Below are positions 43,763 through 54,264 of a stretch of DNA of 64,000 bases, piece by piece. Every line of letters begins with the position of its first letter. The first letter of the stretch is position 1. The position numbers and the translations under genes were made by a program. The stretch lies in the NCBI GenBank assembly GCA_029215795.1, contig JARDYH010000002.1:8549001-8613000 (forward strand), given 5' to 3'. This DNA comes from Anniella stebbinsi. Lineage: Eukaryota > Chordata > Lepidosauria > Squamata > Anniellidae. The notes under the pieces were generated by a model. It was given only the letters and a program-made list of their open reading frames with translations, searched no databases and had not been told where the DNA came from.

Positions 43763-43768
43763 AATAAA
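43763..43768 (+). terminator. Putative LTR polyadenylation signal
   Basis: AATAAA within GCAAAATAAAAGATTG, about 70 bp before the LTR end. This is a normal place for the R/U5 poly(A) signal. Confidence 0.45.
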
Positions 43769-43880
43769 AGATTGTGTTTTCCTAAGAGGCCTCCTTATTG
43801 ACTTCAATGGGCACTAGAAGTTAGGGAGTCACGACAACCACTTTCATACCGCTATATCCTGCTTGATATAGATCTGGCCC

Positions 43881-45038
43881 TGGTCTTATATAACCCTCAT
43901 GATGTCAATGGCCTCATCCTTCATTTCGGACCTTAGTTTCATACCGCTATTCCCATTTCTCTCAATGTAGTCAGGTCTGCCATCGACACCAGTAACACTT
44001 AGATAAAAGTATCCCCAAACTAAGCAGTGCACTGCTTCCAGTACATGACCAATCAACTTGTAGCGCCCTTCCTTCAATTCCAAGAATATATTTCATGGCT
44101 CACAGTTATCTCACTACGCACACACACCTAGTCACAAGATACAAAAAAATCCTTATCAATCCCAGACACTACAATGCATATTCCGTTGCAACATCTGGAC
44201 ATAGAGGCTTTGACATGTCCAAAACTGTGTTCCTATCAAAACACAGAGAGGAAATAAATGCATATTGACGGTGCCAAACGAAACAAATCACCACCTTACC
44301 ATGAAGAAAAGCTCTTTATATCAGGAGAAGAAACCACACATTCTAGCATAGTTTTGTACATTTTTATGTTTTAAAGCGATTGCTGCTTCTGGTTCCTAGA
44401 CATCTGCACTTTGCTGTCGTCTAAGCAATCACAGCTGCTGATTTCAGAGAGTCCCAAGGCTGAAATCCCAAATGCTCTCCCTTCACTTTAGAAATGTATC
44501 AAATGAGCTTATAGCGAACCAGGTGGGAGTTCATGCCTTAACTTTCTGACGGACTTCTTTGCAGTTCACGATGATTCTTCTCATGGCCATTGATTTCCCA
44601 TCAGATAGGCTTTGGTGCAATAACATACAGTATGTGCATATCTATAATAAATGATGGCTACCGAAAGGCACAGCTAGTCTCTCTTTGTGAGCTCTGCATG
44701 GTACCTGAAATTTTATTGATTGTGAGGGGGCAGTTTGTGCTACAAGAGTTAGAAATAAAGCGAAGAAGACAGATGAGATGCATTTGAATGATGTGATCAG
44801 GCAGCGGCAGTCTTGCGTATCCATAGTCTGCCCTCTTAGAACCGGAGGTTGGACCTACATGTGCAGAAAAATGAATGAGATGGAAGATTCCTAAGGTGGT
44901 GTAATGGACTGTACCACTTCAGCTGCAGGTGGGGTATGCCATTTTTGATATTTCTACGTTAAATCTCCCACATTAAAAACACTCCATGCAGGTAGAAAAC
45001 TAGCCCATGAGAGAGAAGGGTTCTAGGTAGAGCTATGC
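43881..45038. other. Unassigned stretch
   Basis: No gene or repeat is recognised. Confidence 0.4.
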
Positions 45039-45084
45039 ATTTCTCTACCCACAAATTTTCTACTTTATTTGTGGGTAGAGAAAT
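45039..45084. repeat. 18-bp perfect hairpin
   Basis: ATTTCTCTACCCACAAAT at 45039-45056 is perfectly inverted at 45067-45084, with a 10-nt spacer. It may be the end of a foldback element. The next feature starts about 25 bp downstream. Confidence 0.85.
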
Positions 45085-45109
45085 TGAGGGGATTTTATAG
45101 TTTTTTTTT

Positions 45110-45290
45110 CGAGAGGACCTGAGCGTGCGGGGCAGATTATATGGGAGAAGGCGATCCTGCAGATAACCTGGACCCAAACCATGTAGGGCTTTAAAGGTAA
45201 AAACCAACACTTTATACTTCGCCCGGAAACTAATGGGCAGCCAGTAGAGCGATTTTAAAGTTGGTGTAATGGCAGATTGGGGCCAATTCG
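45110..45290 (-). mobile_element. L2-type LINE internal fragment
   Basis: The complement reads LKSLYWLPISFRAKYKVLVF, TFKALHGLGPGYLQDRLLPY and RTLRSSRK, matching the L2 at 4.1-4.7 kb. Both the 3' UTR and the upstream part are missing, unlike the other L2 tails here. Confidence 0.8.
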
Positions 45291-45355
45291 GAAACACTGA
45301 ATCAGCCTCTGAAGTGGATCGGTGCCGGGTGGGGTGGGGTGGGTGCACATCCCTA
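45291..45355. mobile_element. G-type hAT terminal fragment
   Basis: It ends in GGTGGGTGCACATCCCTA, the G-family right terminus. GGCCAATTCGG and AAGTGGATCGG words resemble the subterminal GATCGG-rich part. The left part is lost. Confidence 0.5.
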
Positions 45356-45529
45356 CTGAAAACATTAATGCAGCTTGTCAGTGAAGTGGTATGGCGGATC
45401 TCATATGGTTCTCAGCAGCACTGGCTGTTCAATGGTTGCTGTTGAAACCCTCCATACAAGTCTTGATCAAACCAGGGAGTAAATTTGTTACTGAATTTGA
45501 CCAGTCCACAGGTGACTTTGTTGTTGTTA

Positions 45530-45960
45530 TTATTATTACTATGGTTATTATTATTATTATTTTATTTATTTATTTATTCATTCATTTATATCCTGCCTTT
45601 TTCCCAGGGCTGGGAAACAAGATTAAAACATGTACAAATTAAAACATCTAAATATAAGTTTACAAAAGTTAAAATAGAATTCAACCTACAGTGAAATTAA
45701 AAACATTTTTTAAAAAAATATTAAAAACAGTAACTTTTTTTAAAAACAACAACAACAACACATACATTAACACTGGTCCAGAGTATTTCCAAAAGCCTGA
45801 AGCATAGCACAAAGGGAGCCAGCCTGGCCTCTCTAAGAAGAGAGTTCCCGAGCCCTGGAGCAGCCACGGAGAAGGCCCTCTCGTACGTAGCCATCAGGCA
45901 TGCCTGGGATGTTGGTGGGACTGTTACTGAATTCCAGTGTGATTTGAGAGGGTGAGGTCG
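45530..45960 (-). mobile_element. LINE 3' tail, CTGCC family, copy 2
   Basis: An (ATT)n/(TTTA)n tract (45527-45585) is followed by TATATCCTGCCTTTTTCCCAG and an A-rich region. The complement of 45780-45960 gives SHQRPHPLKSHWNSV, CLMATYERAFSVAAPGLGN and LPLREARLAP-like. That is the AFSVAAP...LWN motif of an L2-like C-terminus. Confidence 0.65.
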
Positions 45961-47011
45961 TTGATGGGAATTTGGGACTAAAAGGGAAATTCTCACCTTT
46001 TCTACCTTGCTCAAAATATAGATGCAGGAACCTGGCATTTTGTGGAGATCACAAGGAAAATCAGCTATGGCCTTGCTTTGTGAACTTTCTCTTTTATCTG
46101 CACAAGAGGCTGGAATGAGTTCCATTAAGGAGGAAGAACAAAGGAAGACTGTATTCAGTTGCTTTGGAAATACAGCCTGGTGTGTGTGTGTCATTGTCCA
46201 GTCCACCTACTGAGCTTTGAGAGGTACCATTATGATTTTAAAGGCCACCGCAGATCAAAACGACCTTGTTTTATTTCTCTGGAGACAAGCCCATGACAAC
46301 AGCAATATAGTGACCTCTAACACCATAAAGCACTTTTTAGAACAATATAGATTAAATGCTGTTTTCTGCAAGATTTCCCCTCCTCCTTGTTCTGCCCTGC
46401 AAAGAGGCCTCATTTAGATATTGTAAACCAAAGATTTCTGCTCAGCCTAAGAACTGGATGAAATAAGTAACAATTACACCACCAAAGTGGCATGGTTGGA
46501 CCAAGTTATTGAACTATTTTTTTTCCTGTTGGCAAAGAATTTGTGTGATATTTTCCCATACCATAGACTCTTAGATCATGTTACTCTACCCTGGCAGTAG
46601 TATAGAAGAACAGACAGAATTAAATAAATATACAATAAACACAATTTTAATGGAAACAGACTTCGCCTTTCCCCTCACAAGCACCTCACTCAATGTTCTT
46701 CAGGCTCTGAGTAGATATCTCATAAAAATATTGATATGAAAAACAAACTACAATCAATGTGCATTAACAAATGGACCATTTCCCATTAAAAACAGAACTC
46801 TAACTATCCAGCACAAACAGAATCATCCCAATCCTTTTAGGAGGGCTTAAGATAGGCCCATTGACCTCCAGAGGAAAAGATCTCCACACTGAGAGTACAT
46901 CACCATTTCCTCTTGTCATCTGAACATGCCACATGGATGGAGAATGATCAAGGAGATATAAGAACCTGGCCTTTAGTAACTCAGGCCTATAGTCCAGCTA
47001 GCCCAGTACTG
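45961..47011. other. Unassigned stretch
   Basis: No gene is seen. The remainder of the LINE above may extend a little into it. Confidence 0.4.
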
Positions 47012-47019
47012 GGAATGAC

Positions 47020-47339
47020 TAGGCTGACCATATGAAAAGGAGGACAGGGCTCATGTAACTTTAACAGTTGTAGAGAAAAAGGAATTTCAACCAGTGTCAT
47101 TTGTATGCAATTAGTTCCTGGTGAAATTCCCTCTTCACCACAACAGTTAAAGTTGTAGAGGCCCTGCCTTCTTTTGTATATGGTCACTTTAGTATAGTGC
47201 CTGCAATTTTAACTGTTGTGATGAAGAGGGAATTTCACCAGGAACTAATTGCATACAAGTGAAACTGGCTGAAATTCCCTTTTCTCTACAACTATTAAAG
47301 TTACAGGAGCCCTGTCCTCCTTTTCATATGGTCCGCCTA
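47020..47339 (+). mobile_element. P-family double-palindrome hAT MITE, copy 2
   Basis: 320 bp, TAGGCTGACCAT at the left and ATGGTCCGCCTA at the right (one substitution). The perfect 8-bp duplication is GGAATGAC (47012-47019 and 47340-47347). The centre orientation (TATATGGTCACTTTAGTATA) is the same as in copies 3-5. Confidence 0.9.
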
Positions 47340-47521
47340 GGAATGACTGCCAAAGTTCTGAGACACAGGTCTCCTTCCCAAGCCCTGTTCCTAACAGAGA
47401 TGCCAAGGACTGGACCCTGGGACCTCCTGCATGCAAAATATGCATATCCTCTCCATTGTAGCAGCATCATTCCACAAGACTTAAGTTGAGCACTATCAGA
47501 CCTGTGAGTTAGCTGCTGCAG

Positions 47522-47593
47522 CAGCCAGAGAGAGAGGGAGAGGGAGAGGGAGAGGCAGGGAGAGGGAGAGGGAGAGAGAGAGGCAGGGAGGGG

Positions 47594-47640
<47 letters not shown>
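47522..47640. repeat. (GA)n purine tract
   Basis: GAGAGG units give way to a long pure (GA)n at about 47600-47640. It is purine-only on this strand for more than 100 bp. Confidence 0.95.
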
Positions 47641-47644
<4 letters not shown>

Positions 47645-48369
47645 TAGATATGTCTACAGCTAGTGTTCAGTCTCTGTTACAAATTTTGTTACTTCTATCC
47701 TCCATTGCTTTTGTCAGTGATGAAATGCTAATTCCTAAATTGATGCAGTACCATTTCCATGACTACAGATTTCTGTTGGTGGAGTTGTTTTCCCGTTTTG
47801 TTTCTTCTAATAATTCCTTTAATCAATTATGTTTTCCAATATTTTCTAACCTTCCATCCTTACACTATAATACAAACTCTCTTCTTCTTCTTCCTCTTCC
47901 TCTTCTTTTCCCTTTTTTATTAGGAAGGAGAGGATATCCCCTATTTTGTTTTGTTATTGTTCTGTGATTTGGCTCTAACACACAACCGTCTCTATCTGCC
48001 TTCTGGTTTAGTTTGAAGAACATTTACAGTTAATTTTAGAATTGGCACATACTCAGGTTGCCATAGTTTTCACGGTGCCTCTATTTATTTTCTATTCAGG
48101 CCACAAATTTGCATGAGCATATGTGCGCATTGATTAAAACATGGTGCAAAGGGAAATCTGGAAGTTGTGGTGTGAGTTCATCAGGATTCCTTTTTTGCCC
48201 TGTGGTTTCGTCAATGCGCACATGCGCAGTCATGCCACCATGCCAAGATCCCTATTTGTGCAGCCTTTTTAATTAATGTGCCTGTGCTCTTTTGTACATC
48301 AGCAGCCACAAAGGGAAACTGTTGCAAGCGGCATGTGCTGCTGTCTGAATGGAGTCCAAAAAAATAAAA
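47641..48369. other. Unassigned stretch with pyrimidine tract
   Basis: A TTC/TCC-rich pyrimidine tract lies at 47879-47920, opposite in strand bias to the nearby (GA)n. No gene is seen. Confidence 0.4.
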
Positions 48370-48409
48370 ATTTGGGGTACCAAAGATCACATTCTTTGGT
48401 ACCCCAAAT
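48370..48409. repeat. 16-bp perfect hairpin
   Basis: ATTTGGGGTACCAAAG at 48370-48385 is perfectly inverted at 48394-48409 with an 8-nt loop. Confidence 0.9.
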
Positions 48410-48990
48410 CCAGGAGAGGAATTAGATGTGAAGAATTTCCTTAAACTGGGGCCATCCTGGCTTTCATCTTGAAGGCTGATTCAGAGGTTCAAAATCGGTC
48501 CCGATTTGACTCAGGGCACCTCAGTACTACCCTGGCCCACTTTGGATTCGGTTCCAAATCTGAGGCAAGCCGGCTGTTCCCTCATGCTTCCCCCAACCTT
48601 CCTGCTCATCCCCTGAATCTGGTGAGCTTCTGCCCCCTGCCCGGAGATCATATTTGAAGCCTCCGCATGTGTTGGCAAGCTGCGCATCCTCCAGGAGAGC
48701 CGCTCTTGCCTGCCATAGTTTACAACAGTAGTTCTACAGCAGAAGCTCTTCTGAAGGACTGATAGCTCACCTGTGCATGTGGAGGCTTCAGGTAAGTTCC
48801 ACGGGCTGGCAGGTGGGTGGAGGGCAGTAGCTGGCCATTGGGCCAAATTGGGCTGAAGTGCTTGAGCTGCTTCAAGCTAAGGTGGCCCAATTTGATTCCA
48901 AACTCGATTTGGGTCAAGATGGGCCAAATCAGCCCTCTTCAACTTGGATTTGGGGTTTGGGCCTGAGGTGAAGCACACCCTCCCCAAAAG
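48410..48990. repeat. Probable old DNA-transposon derivative
   Basis: It has several related words: GGCCCACTTTGGATTCGG, AAATTGGGC, ATTTGGGTCAAGATGGGCC and AACTTGGATTTGGGG. These recall the inverted repeat at 52.4 kb. I cannot define the ends. It is non-coding. Confidence 0.35.
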
Positions 48991-49262
48991 GTATATAAAT
49001 ATTTCAGATATAATAATTTCTTTAAAAGGCTACAGGTTTATGACTCAACTTGGGGACTATGGCAGTGGATGGCCTTAGACGTGGCATAATTGTGCCAGTT
49101 TGACAGAGGATGGAACATCTGGCTTGTTCTCAACTGCACTGCAGCACCCCCACTGTAGATGGACAGAAGGGGTACTGTGGATCTCAGCTCTAAAAGCCCA
49201 GGTAATAGGCAGGACCAATCACAGACCACCTGGAATTATAAGGTTGTTGACACCATCTTGGC
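48991..49262. other. Unassigned spacer
   Basis: Nothing recognisable. Confidence 0.35.
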
Positions 49263-49682
49263 CCTGTTCAGACACCATGAGAGTTAAACATTTTGAGCTA
49301 AATATTGCTCCTGTTCAGACAACATGCTAAGCCACAGTGATTAAGCATTTTGAACTAAACATTACGGCTTAGCATGCCATATAAACCATGACTTAACTTG
49401 TTGTGTGAACCACTCCTAACCATGGTGGCTACATAACCGCAGGTTCAACACACTCACTGACCATTGGTTGCAAAAGGGTTAGCAGTCTAACCATGGCCTA
49501 GCGTGTCATCTGAACAGGCCCATTATGGCTTAGCATGTCATGTGAACCATGACATAGTGTGTCATTTGAACCATGCCCATCTGTAGTGACTATATAACCA
49601 CAGTTTAAGCATGCTCACGGACCCTTTGCTGCAAAGGGTTAGCAGCCTAACCATGGCTTAGTGTGTTGTCTGAACAGGTCCA
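49263..49682. mobile_element. DNA transposon with duplicated ends (CTGTTCAGAC type)
   Basis: The left end CCCTGTTCAGACACCATG and the right end TGTTGTCTGAACAGG are inverse. A second left-type end (CCTGTTCAGACAACATGC, about 49311) and an internal right-type end (GTGTCATCTGAACAGGCCC, 49502-49520) lie inside. The body holds ACCATGGCTTAG/CTAAGCCA words and two copies of a GGTTAGCAG...CTAACCATGG unit. The flanks CCATCTTG and CCATCGTT match in 6 of 8 positions, weakly hAT-like. It looks like a tandem dimer. Confidence 0.6.
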
Positions 49683-52419
49683 TCGTTTACTCAGCAGAAG
49701 CCATTGACTTATTTCACAGCCCTCCTGCTCTCCCCTGCCCAACATTGCTACCAGACCACCAGCTCTGGCAACACTGATCATCTTTTTTAAAAACTGTATT
49801 CATTCCACTGTTTAAATACAACAAGCCTCTAATTTCTCAACGTGTATTTCATATAATTTCATATCATAATATCTTTTCATGCTCTGAATAGGTTTATCAC
49901 TGTTTTGGGGAATAATGAAGAAAGTCTTTACAGGAAACGCATGCAGCTATTGGGTCCCCAGTCTGTCTCCCATATGAAATTACTCTCTTGGTTTCAAGCA
50001 GTGATGAAACAGCTGTGATATAAGTGGCCAAACCCTGTAAATGGAAGCAGAATCACTTCTCTGAACCTCAACATGCACTCTGCAGACTGAGGGGGGGGGG
50101 GTAACCATGGGAAGTGTCAGGCCACTAGCAACATATATTCTCTACAATCTAATATAGAAACTGTAATTCTGTTTAAAAAATGCAAGCTGCTCATTAGGAC
50201 ATCTGCTGGCACTTTGATTGAAGGGAAGAGCTGAAAGCTCAGAGCAAAAAGGTTTATACTACCAGATGGTAAGAATCTTGATGGAAACATGGGCTTAAAA
50301 AACATCTTTATGTCTAAGGGTTGTTTCTTCCCATATCAGCCATCCTGTCCCAAAGATTGGAAAAGGAGGCATTTCTGTATAGTAGAGAAGGGACATTTTC
50401 TGTGCAAGTACTTGGCGGGTTGAAACCACCATGGCTGTCCCATCAATAGAAGCATACCGCCCATGGGATGGGACTTCCACAACCTCTCCTTCTCCATATA
50501 GCCCCAACTCTCTACAGCAGATTTGTGAGAAAGGGAACATTGGGCTTTACAGGTGGAGGGGAGGAGGTTGTAGTCCTAGACCTCCATCACACCTAATCCC
50601 CCCCCACCCAGTTTGCCTCTCCCATTTTTTATTTTTTATTTTTACCTGAGGTAAAAGCACATCAAGCTTATGATCCCTTTCACCTGTATAGCTGCTCTTT
50701 CGCTCCTATGTTCCTTGGCTCATTAGCTCCACCCCACCCCTCTCCTTCTCTTTCTCCCTCCAGTCAAGTCCTGTCAGATGAGCACTTCAACCAGACCGCC
50801 TTTCTGCAAGGCAAAACTGGAACGACCCTTTAGTCTGGTTCTTTGGGGCCATCGAGGGAGTACAATCCTGTCTCTGCAGAGATTCAGGCCTTGTATGATT
50901 TTTTTTTAAAAGGCTTTTGAGCCTGGGATGCAAGGTTTGGGTTTTATCTTGAGGCTTGGAGCCGGCTGCCGGGAGAGATTGATTTTCCCTGGCAGGACCT
51001 GATGCAATCCATTCAAGCCCCCAGTTCCTTTAAAACTACACTGAGGCTTAGGGTGCATTTGATGCATTTAGGGAAAATAATCCAGACTTTTAGCATTCTA
51101 GGAACGGCTGGGGAAGAGGCAGGGTGTCAGCAGGACAGGCACGGCATCATGTGAGTTCCGTGCTGCAAATCCACACACCAGGCATGGCGGGAGTGCGCTC
51201 AATTGCTGGTGTGACGGAGCTCCTATTCTTCCAGTGATAGTCTTCTGTTGAGAGAACGAAGATGCTAGATGAGCACCGGACTGTGAAACTCCAGGCCATA
51301 GAAAGGCCTGTGTGCCCCCCCCCCCCTCAGTTTTGATGTTCCGTCAATTAGTTAAAATGTTTCCGTTCTGTTAGGCTTTCACCTGCCAAACTGAAGAGTA
51401 CTTAGTGGATTGCTCTCTGCTGTGATATCCTTCCACCTACAGCATTTGTTTCTGTTTAATGTTTCTGTGGTGAGTTGTTTGATTTTTATTGATTTCTTGT
51501 ACGTTTTAATTTTCTATGAGCCATGCTGAATATTGCTATTGCAGTAGGAAGGTGAGGTGGCGTTTCAGTTTCTGCAGCTGGTGGGGTTTATTTTGATCTG
51601 ATGATAACAACACTAGGCAAATTATGAGTTTCTCTCTCACCCCCCCCCCCAATGCACACATATCTTCAACCAAAAGGAAAACACTGTATTTGATATTTCC
51701 CCAAATCTTTGCAGGGCAGGGGGAAGAAATACAGCAGGCACGGAAAAGGAAAAGAAAGCCCTTAGTGATGTCTAACAGTCCAGGGCAAGGTAGATGGGAT
51801 GGGGGGTGGGGAGCATTCATACAATGATGGTGTGAGAATAGGGACATAATAAATACACAAGGGTGTCCCTACATTCAGCTGTGAAATATTGAAGGATATG
51901 CATTAGCTACTGGTTTTTATTCTGATAAAGAGCTTCTATTATATTTACGGTTCAGATACAATAAAATAGCTACTTATCCGTTCATCCTCCCCATTCTGCT
52001 TCCCACAAAAGGGCGTCCGTATTGCCTTGCAGATGTATGTGCTCTGTTTGGATGAAATATTGACAAAAGAAACAATGGCTGGATGTATTCTAGGGTGAAA
52101 GGAAATGCTCCGAGCACCGTGGAGGTGATTCATTATAGCTTTTGTGTATGGCTGAAAAGGTCAGGAATGTACAGATGCTGAAAGGCAAAAAGTTAGTTCA
52201 GGTTTTATATCTTTCCTTTTTCAGGATGGAATCAGCACGTTTTTCACTTTCCTACCATTTATGCAAACAGCACACATTCGTCATTCATTTGATGAGCACA
52301 GAGGGAATGTATATTTACAGTCTATTCCAAAGTTAAACACTTGGCAGAAGAATTCTACGGCCCCCAATTCAATGGTATGCACCCCCCATGACCTGCTTTG
52401 GAGGCCAATTCAGGGCTTC
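49683..52419. other. Unassigned stretch, no gene seen
   Basis: 2.7 kb without a recognisable gene or repeat. G/C homopolymer runs occur at 50091-50101, 51315-51326 and 51640-51651. It is the second-best place in the window to test for conserved non-coding elements. Confidence 0.45.
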
Positions 52420-52425
52420 CAAAAT

Positions 52426-52651
52426 GGCCCCAAACTGCATTGGCCCAATCCGGACCCAGTCCAACCCACTTTGGATCTGGATCCGAAGCAGGATGTGGAC
52501 ATGAAAAGCAGGTTGGGTTTTTTGGTTTCTGAGTTGCCCTCCAAGAAATGACAAAATCCAACCCTCTTTGCTTGTCCAGATCTTGTTTCAGATCCAGATC
52601 CAAAGTGGGTTGGACTGGATCCGGATTGGACAGAGGCAGTTTGGGGTGGGG
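52426..52651. mobile_element. Large inverted-repeat (foldback) element
   Basis: The left arm 52426-52521 is inverted at 52553-52651, about 95 nt per arm with a 31-nt loop. The arms share CAGTCCAACCCACTTTGGAT in full and run from CCCCAAACTGC outward to TTGGGTTTT inward, with roughly one mismatch in eight bases. Predicted proteins here are artefacts of this repeat. The outer limits of the whole element are unknown; it may extend from 52360 to 52790. Confidence 0.8.
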
Positions 52652-52961
52652 GCATTCATACAAAGCCAGACATGAGGCTGAGGAGAGGACTCCATAGGAC
52701 TCCTTTCTCCCCCTGCTCATCTTCCAAACCTGACAACCCACTGTCCCCCAACCACCGAGACACATGAGCAGCTAGGTCTTACCTGACCTGTCTGCTCTTG
52801 CCCTGTAGCAGTTTGTCTTCCCCGAGAGCTGCCATCTTTAATGAAGAGGGGGGCTCTCTATTGTCGTAAATCTAACGTTAGAAATGGTGTTGGCCATAAG
52901 GGCCCCACAGTCAGCCGACTCTTTAGACTAACTCCCTACCCCTTGAGAAAGTTTGCTCATG
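52652..52961. other. Unassigned spacer
   Basis: Nothing recognisable, though some may belong to the foldback element. Confidence 0.35.
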
Positions 52962-52969
52962 TCATGGAT

Positions 52970-53288
52970 AGGCTGACCATATGAAAAGGAGGACAGGGCT
53001 CCTGTAATTTTAACAGTTGTAGAGAAAAGGGAATTTCAGCCAGTGTCAATTGTATGCAATTAGTTCCTGGTGAAATTCCCTCTTCATCACAACTGTTAAA
53101 GTTGCAGGGGCCCTGCCTTCTTTTGTATATGGTCACTCTAGTATAGTGCCTGCACCTTTAACTGTTGTGATGAAGAGGGAATTTCACCAGGAACTAATTG
53201 CATACAAATGACTCTGGCTGAAATTCCCTTTTCTCTACAACTGTTAAAGTTACAGGAGCCCTGTCCTCCTTTTCATATGGTCAGCCTA
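52970..53288 (+). mobile_element. P-family double-palindrome hAT MITE, copy 3
   Basis: 319 bp. TAGGCTGACCATATGAAAAG and its inverse form the ends. The perfect 8-bp duplication is GTCATGGA (52962-52969 and 53289-53296). The left half alone is a palindrome: its own right edge is GTATATGGTCACTCTA (about 53126-53141), a variant of the terminus. The right half starts just after that point. Confidence 0.95.
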
Positions 53289-53500
53289 GTCATGGAAAAG
53301 TATGGTCACATCCATCAAAATTCCTCAGACATTTTTCTAGAGCAGAATTACTCTTTTGGTAAAATCCAGCAATAAGCAATAGGAGATGCTTGGAATGTCA
53401 CTGAGAAAGTTTGCTATTTTTGTCTTGTTAAACCACTCCTGTCTTCCTTGCATGCTTTCCCTAAGAAAGTACCCCCTCCCTTAAGTAAGCATGCATACAC

Positions 53501-53820
53501 TAGGGTGACCAGATAAAATCCAGGTCAGGGCTCCTGTAACTTTAACAGTTGTAGAGAAAAGGGAATTTCAGCCAGTGTCATTTGTATGCAATTAGTTCCT
53601 GGTGAAATTCCCTCTTCATCACAAAAGTTAAAGTTGCAGGAGCCCTGCCTTCTTTTGTATATGGTCACTCTAGTCTAGTGCCTGCATCTTTCACTGTTGT
53701 GATGAAGAGGGAATTTCACCAGGAACTAATTGCATGCAAATAACACTGGCTGAAATTCCCTTTTCTCTACAACTGTTAAAGTTACAGGAGCCCTGACCTG
53801 GATTTTATCTGGTCACCCTA
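53501..53820 (+). mobile_element. P-family double-palindrome hAT MITE, copy 4
   Basis: 320 bp. Its ends are of the second type, TAGGGTGACCAGATAAAATC and inverse. The flanking octamers GCATACAC and GCATACAT differ at one base. The interior from CAGGGCTC inward is nearly the same as in copy 3, only 213 bp away. Confidence 0.95.
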
Positions 53821-53828
53821 GCATACAT

Positions 53829-54264
53829 GTGCGCACACACATATATCTATATATCTATAAATCTATATATCTATATCCAATCTCCATTTCAGATCATCTT
53901 TGGTCAGCAAAAAAAATTCCAGCAAAATATTTAAATTGCTACATTTTTATTAAAGTAACAAAAGTGTACATTTCTCAATATATCTGTACATTTTGCAAAC
54001 TCAGGATTTACTGAGTTTGGATCTTCTGGAATGAACATGGACTTGGACACAATCTGAGGCTTTTCCATACAGTTCCGAGGTCACAATGTGATATGCCGAC
54101 CCGCCAAAAAATGCAGTCAACAGCTTGCATACACTTGAGCAATGTGCATGTAAAGCTGATGTACACATTTGGGGAAAATACACCTGGAAATATGCATGAA
54201 TTTACATGCCTCCTCCCCAAGAGCTTACAAAATGTGTCAGAACCGAGCTTCAAGATGTAACTTG
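53829..54264. other. Unassigned stretch with ATCTAT tract
   Basis: (CA)n and ATATCTAT-type repeats lie at 53829-53878. No gene is seen in the rest. Confidence 0.45.

Larger units (their letters stand above)
43317..43836 (+). mobile_element. Solo-LTR-like element, copy B
   Basis: It begins TGTTGTGTCTAATTCC and ends GGGAGTCACGACA. It is flanked by ACCAT on the left and ACCAC on the right. Since M copy 1 has ACCAC at this place, this is a 5-bp duplication with one later C-to-T change. A likely polyadenylation signal AATAAA lies at 43763-43768. Length (520 bp), TG...CA ends and the 5-bp duplication fit a solo LTR of a gypsy- or retrovirus-like element; I cannot tell which. It is related to copy A. 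Confidence 0.75.
43194..43880. mobile_element. M-family MITE, copy 2, split by an LTR element
   Basis: The left part (43194-43316) begins GGGCATAACTACACCGAACA, carries TGTCAATGGGCCCCAACAG (the M centre) and TGTGGCTCCTGCCTTTTATA. The right part (43837-43880) is ACCACTTTCATACCGCTATA, CTGCTTGATATAGATCTGGCC. Joining the two gives an M element like copy 1 without a gap. The LTR-like element therefore inserted into an older M copy. Confidence 0.8.

Noticed and set aside
47522..47640. Start of a gene at the frame following the (GA)n tract (47641-47967)
   Set aside because: The frame codes a low-complexity hydrophobic stretch from pyrimidine-rich DNA with no homologous domain, no splice context and no other exon nearby.
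52970..53288. P elements as Tc1/mariner MITEs with TA target duplications
   Set aside because: TA occurs at both ends in most copies, but longer flanks give 8-bp duplications outside the TA, perfect in four of five. The TA belongs to the element and hAT fits better.
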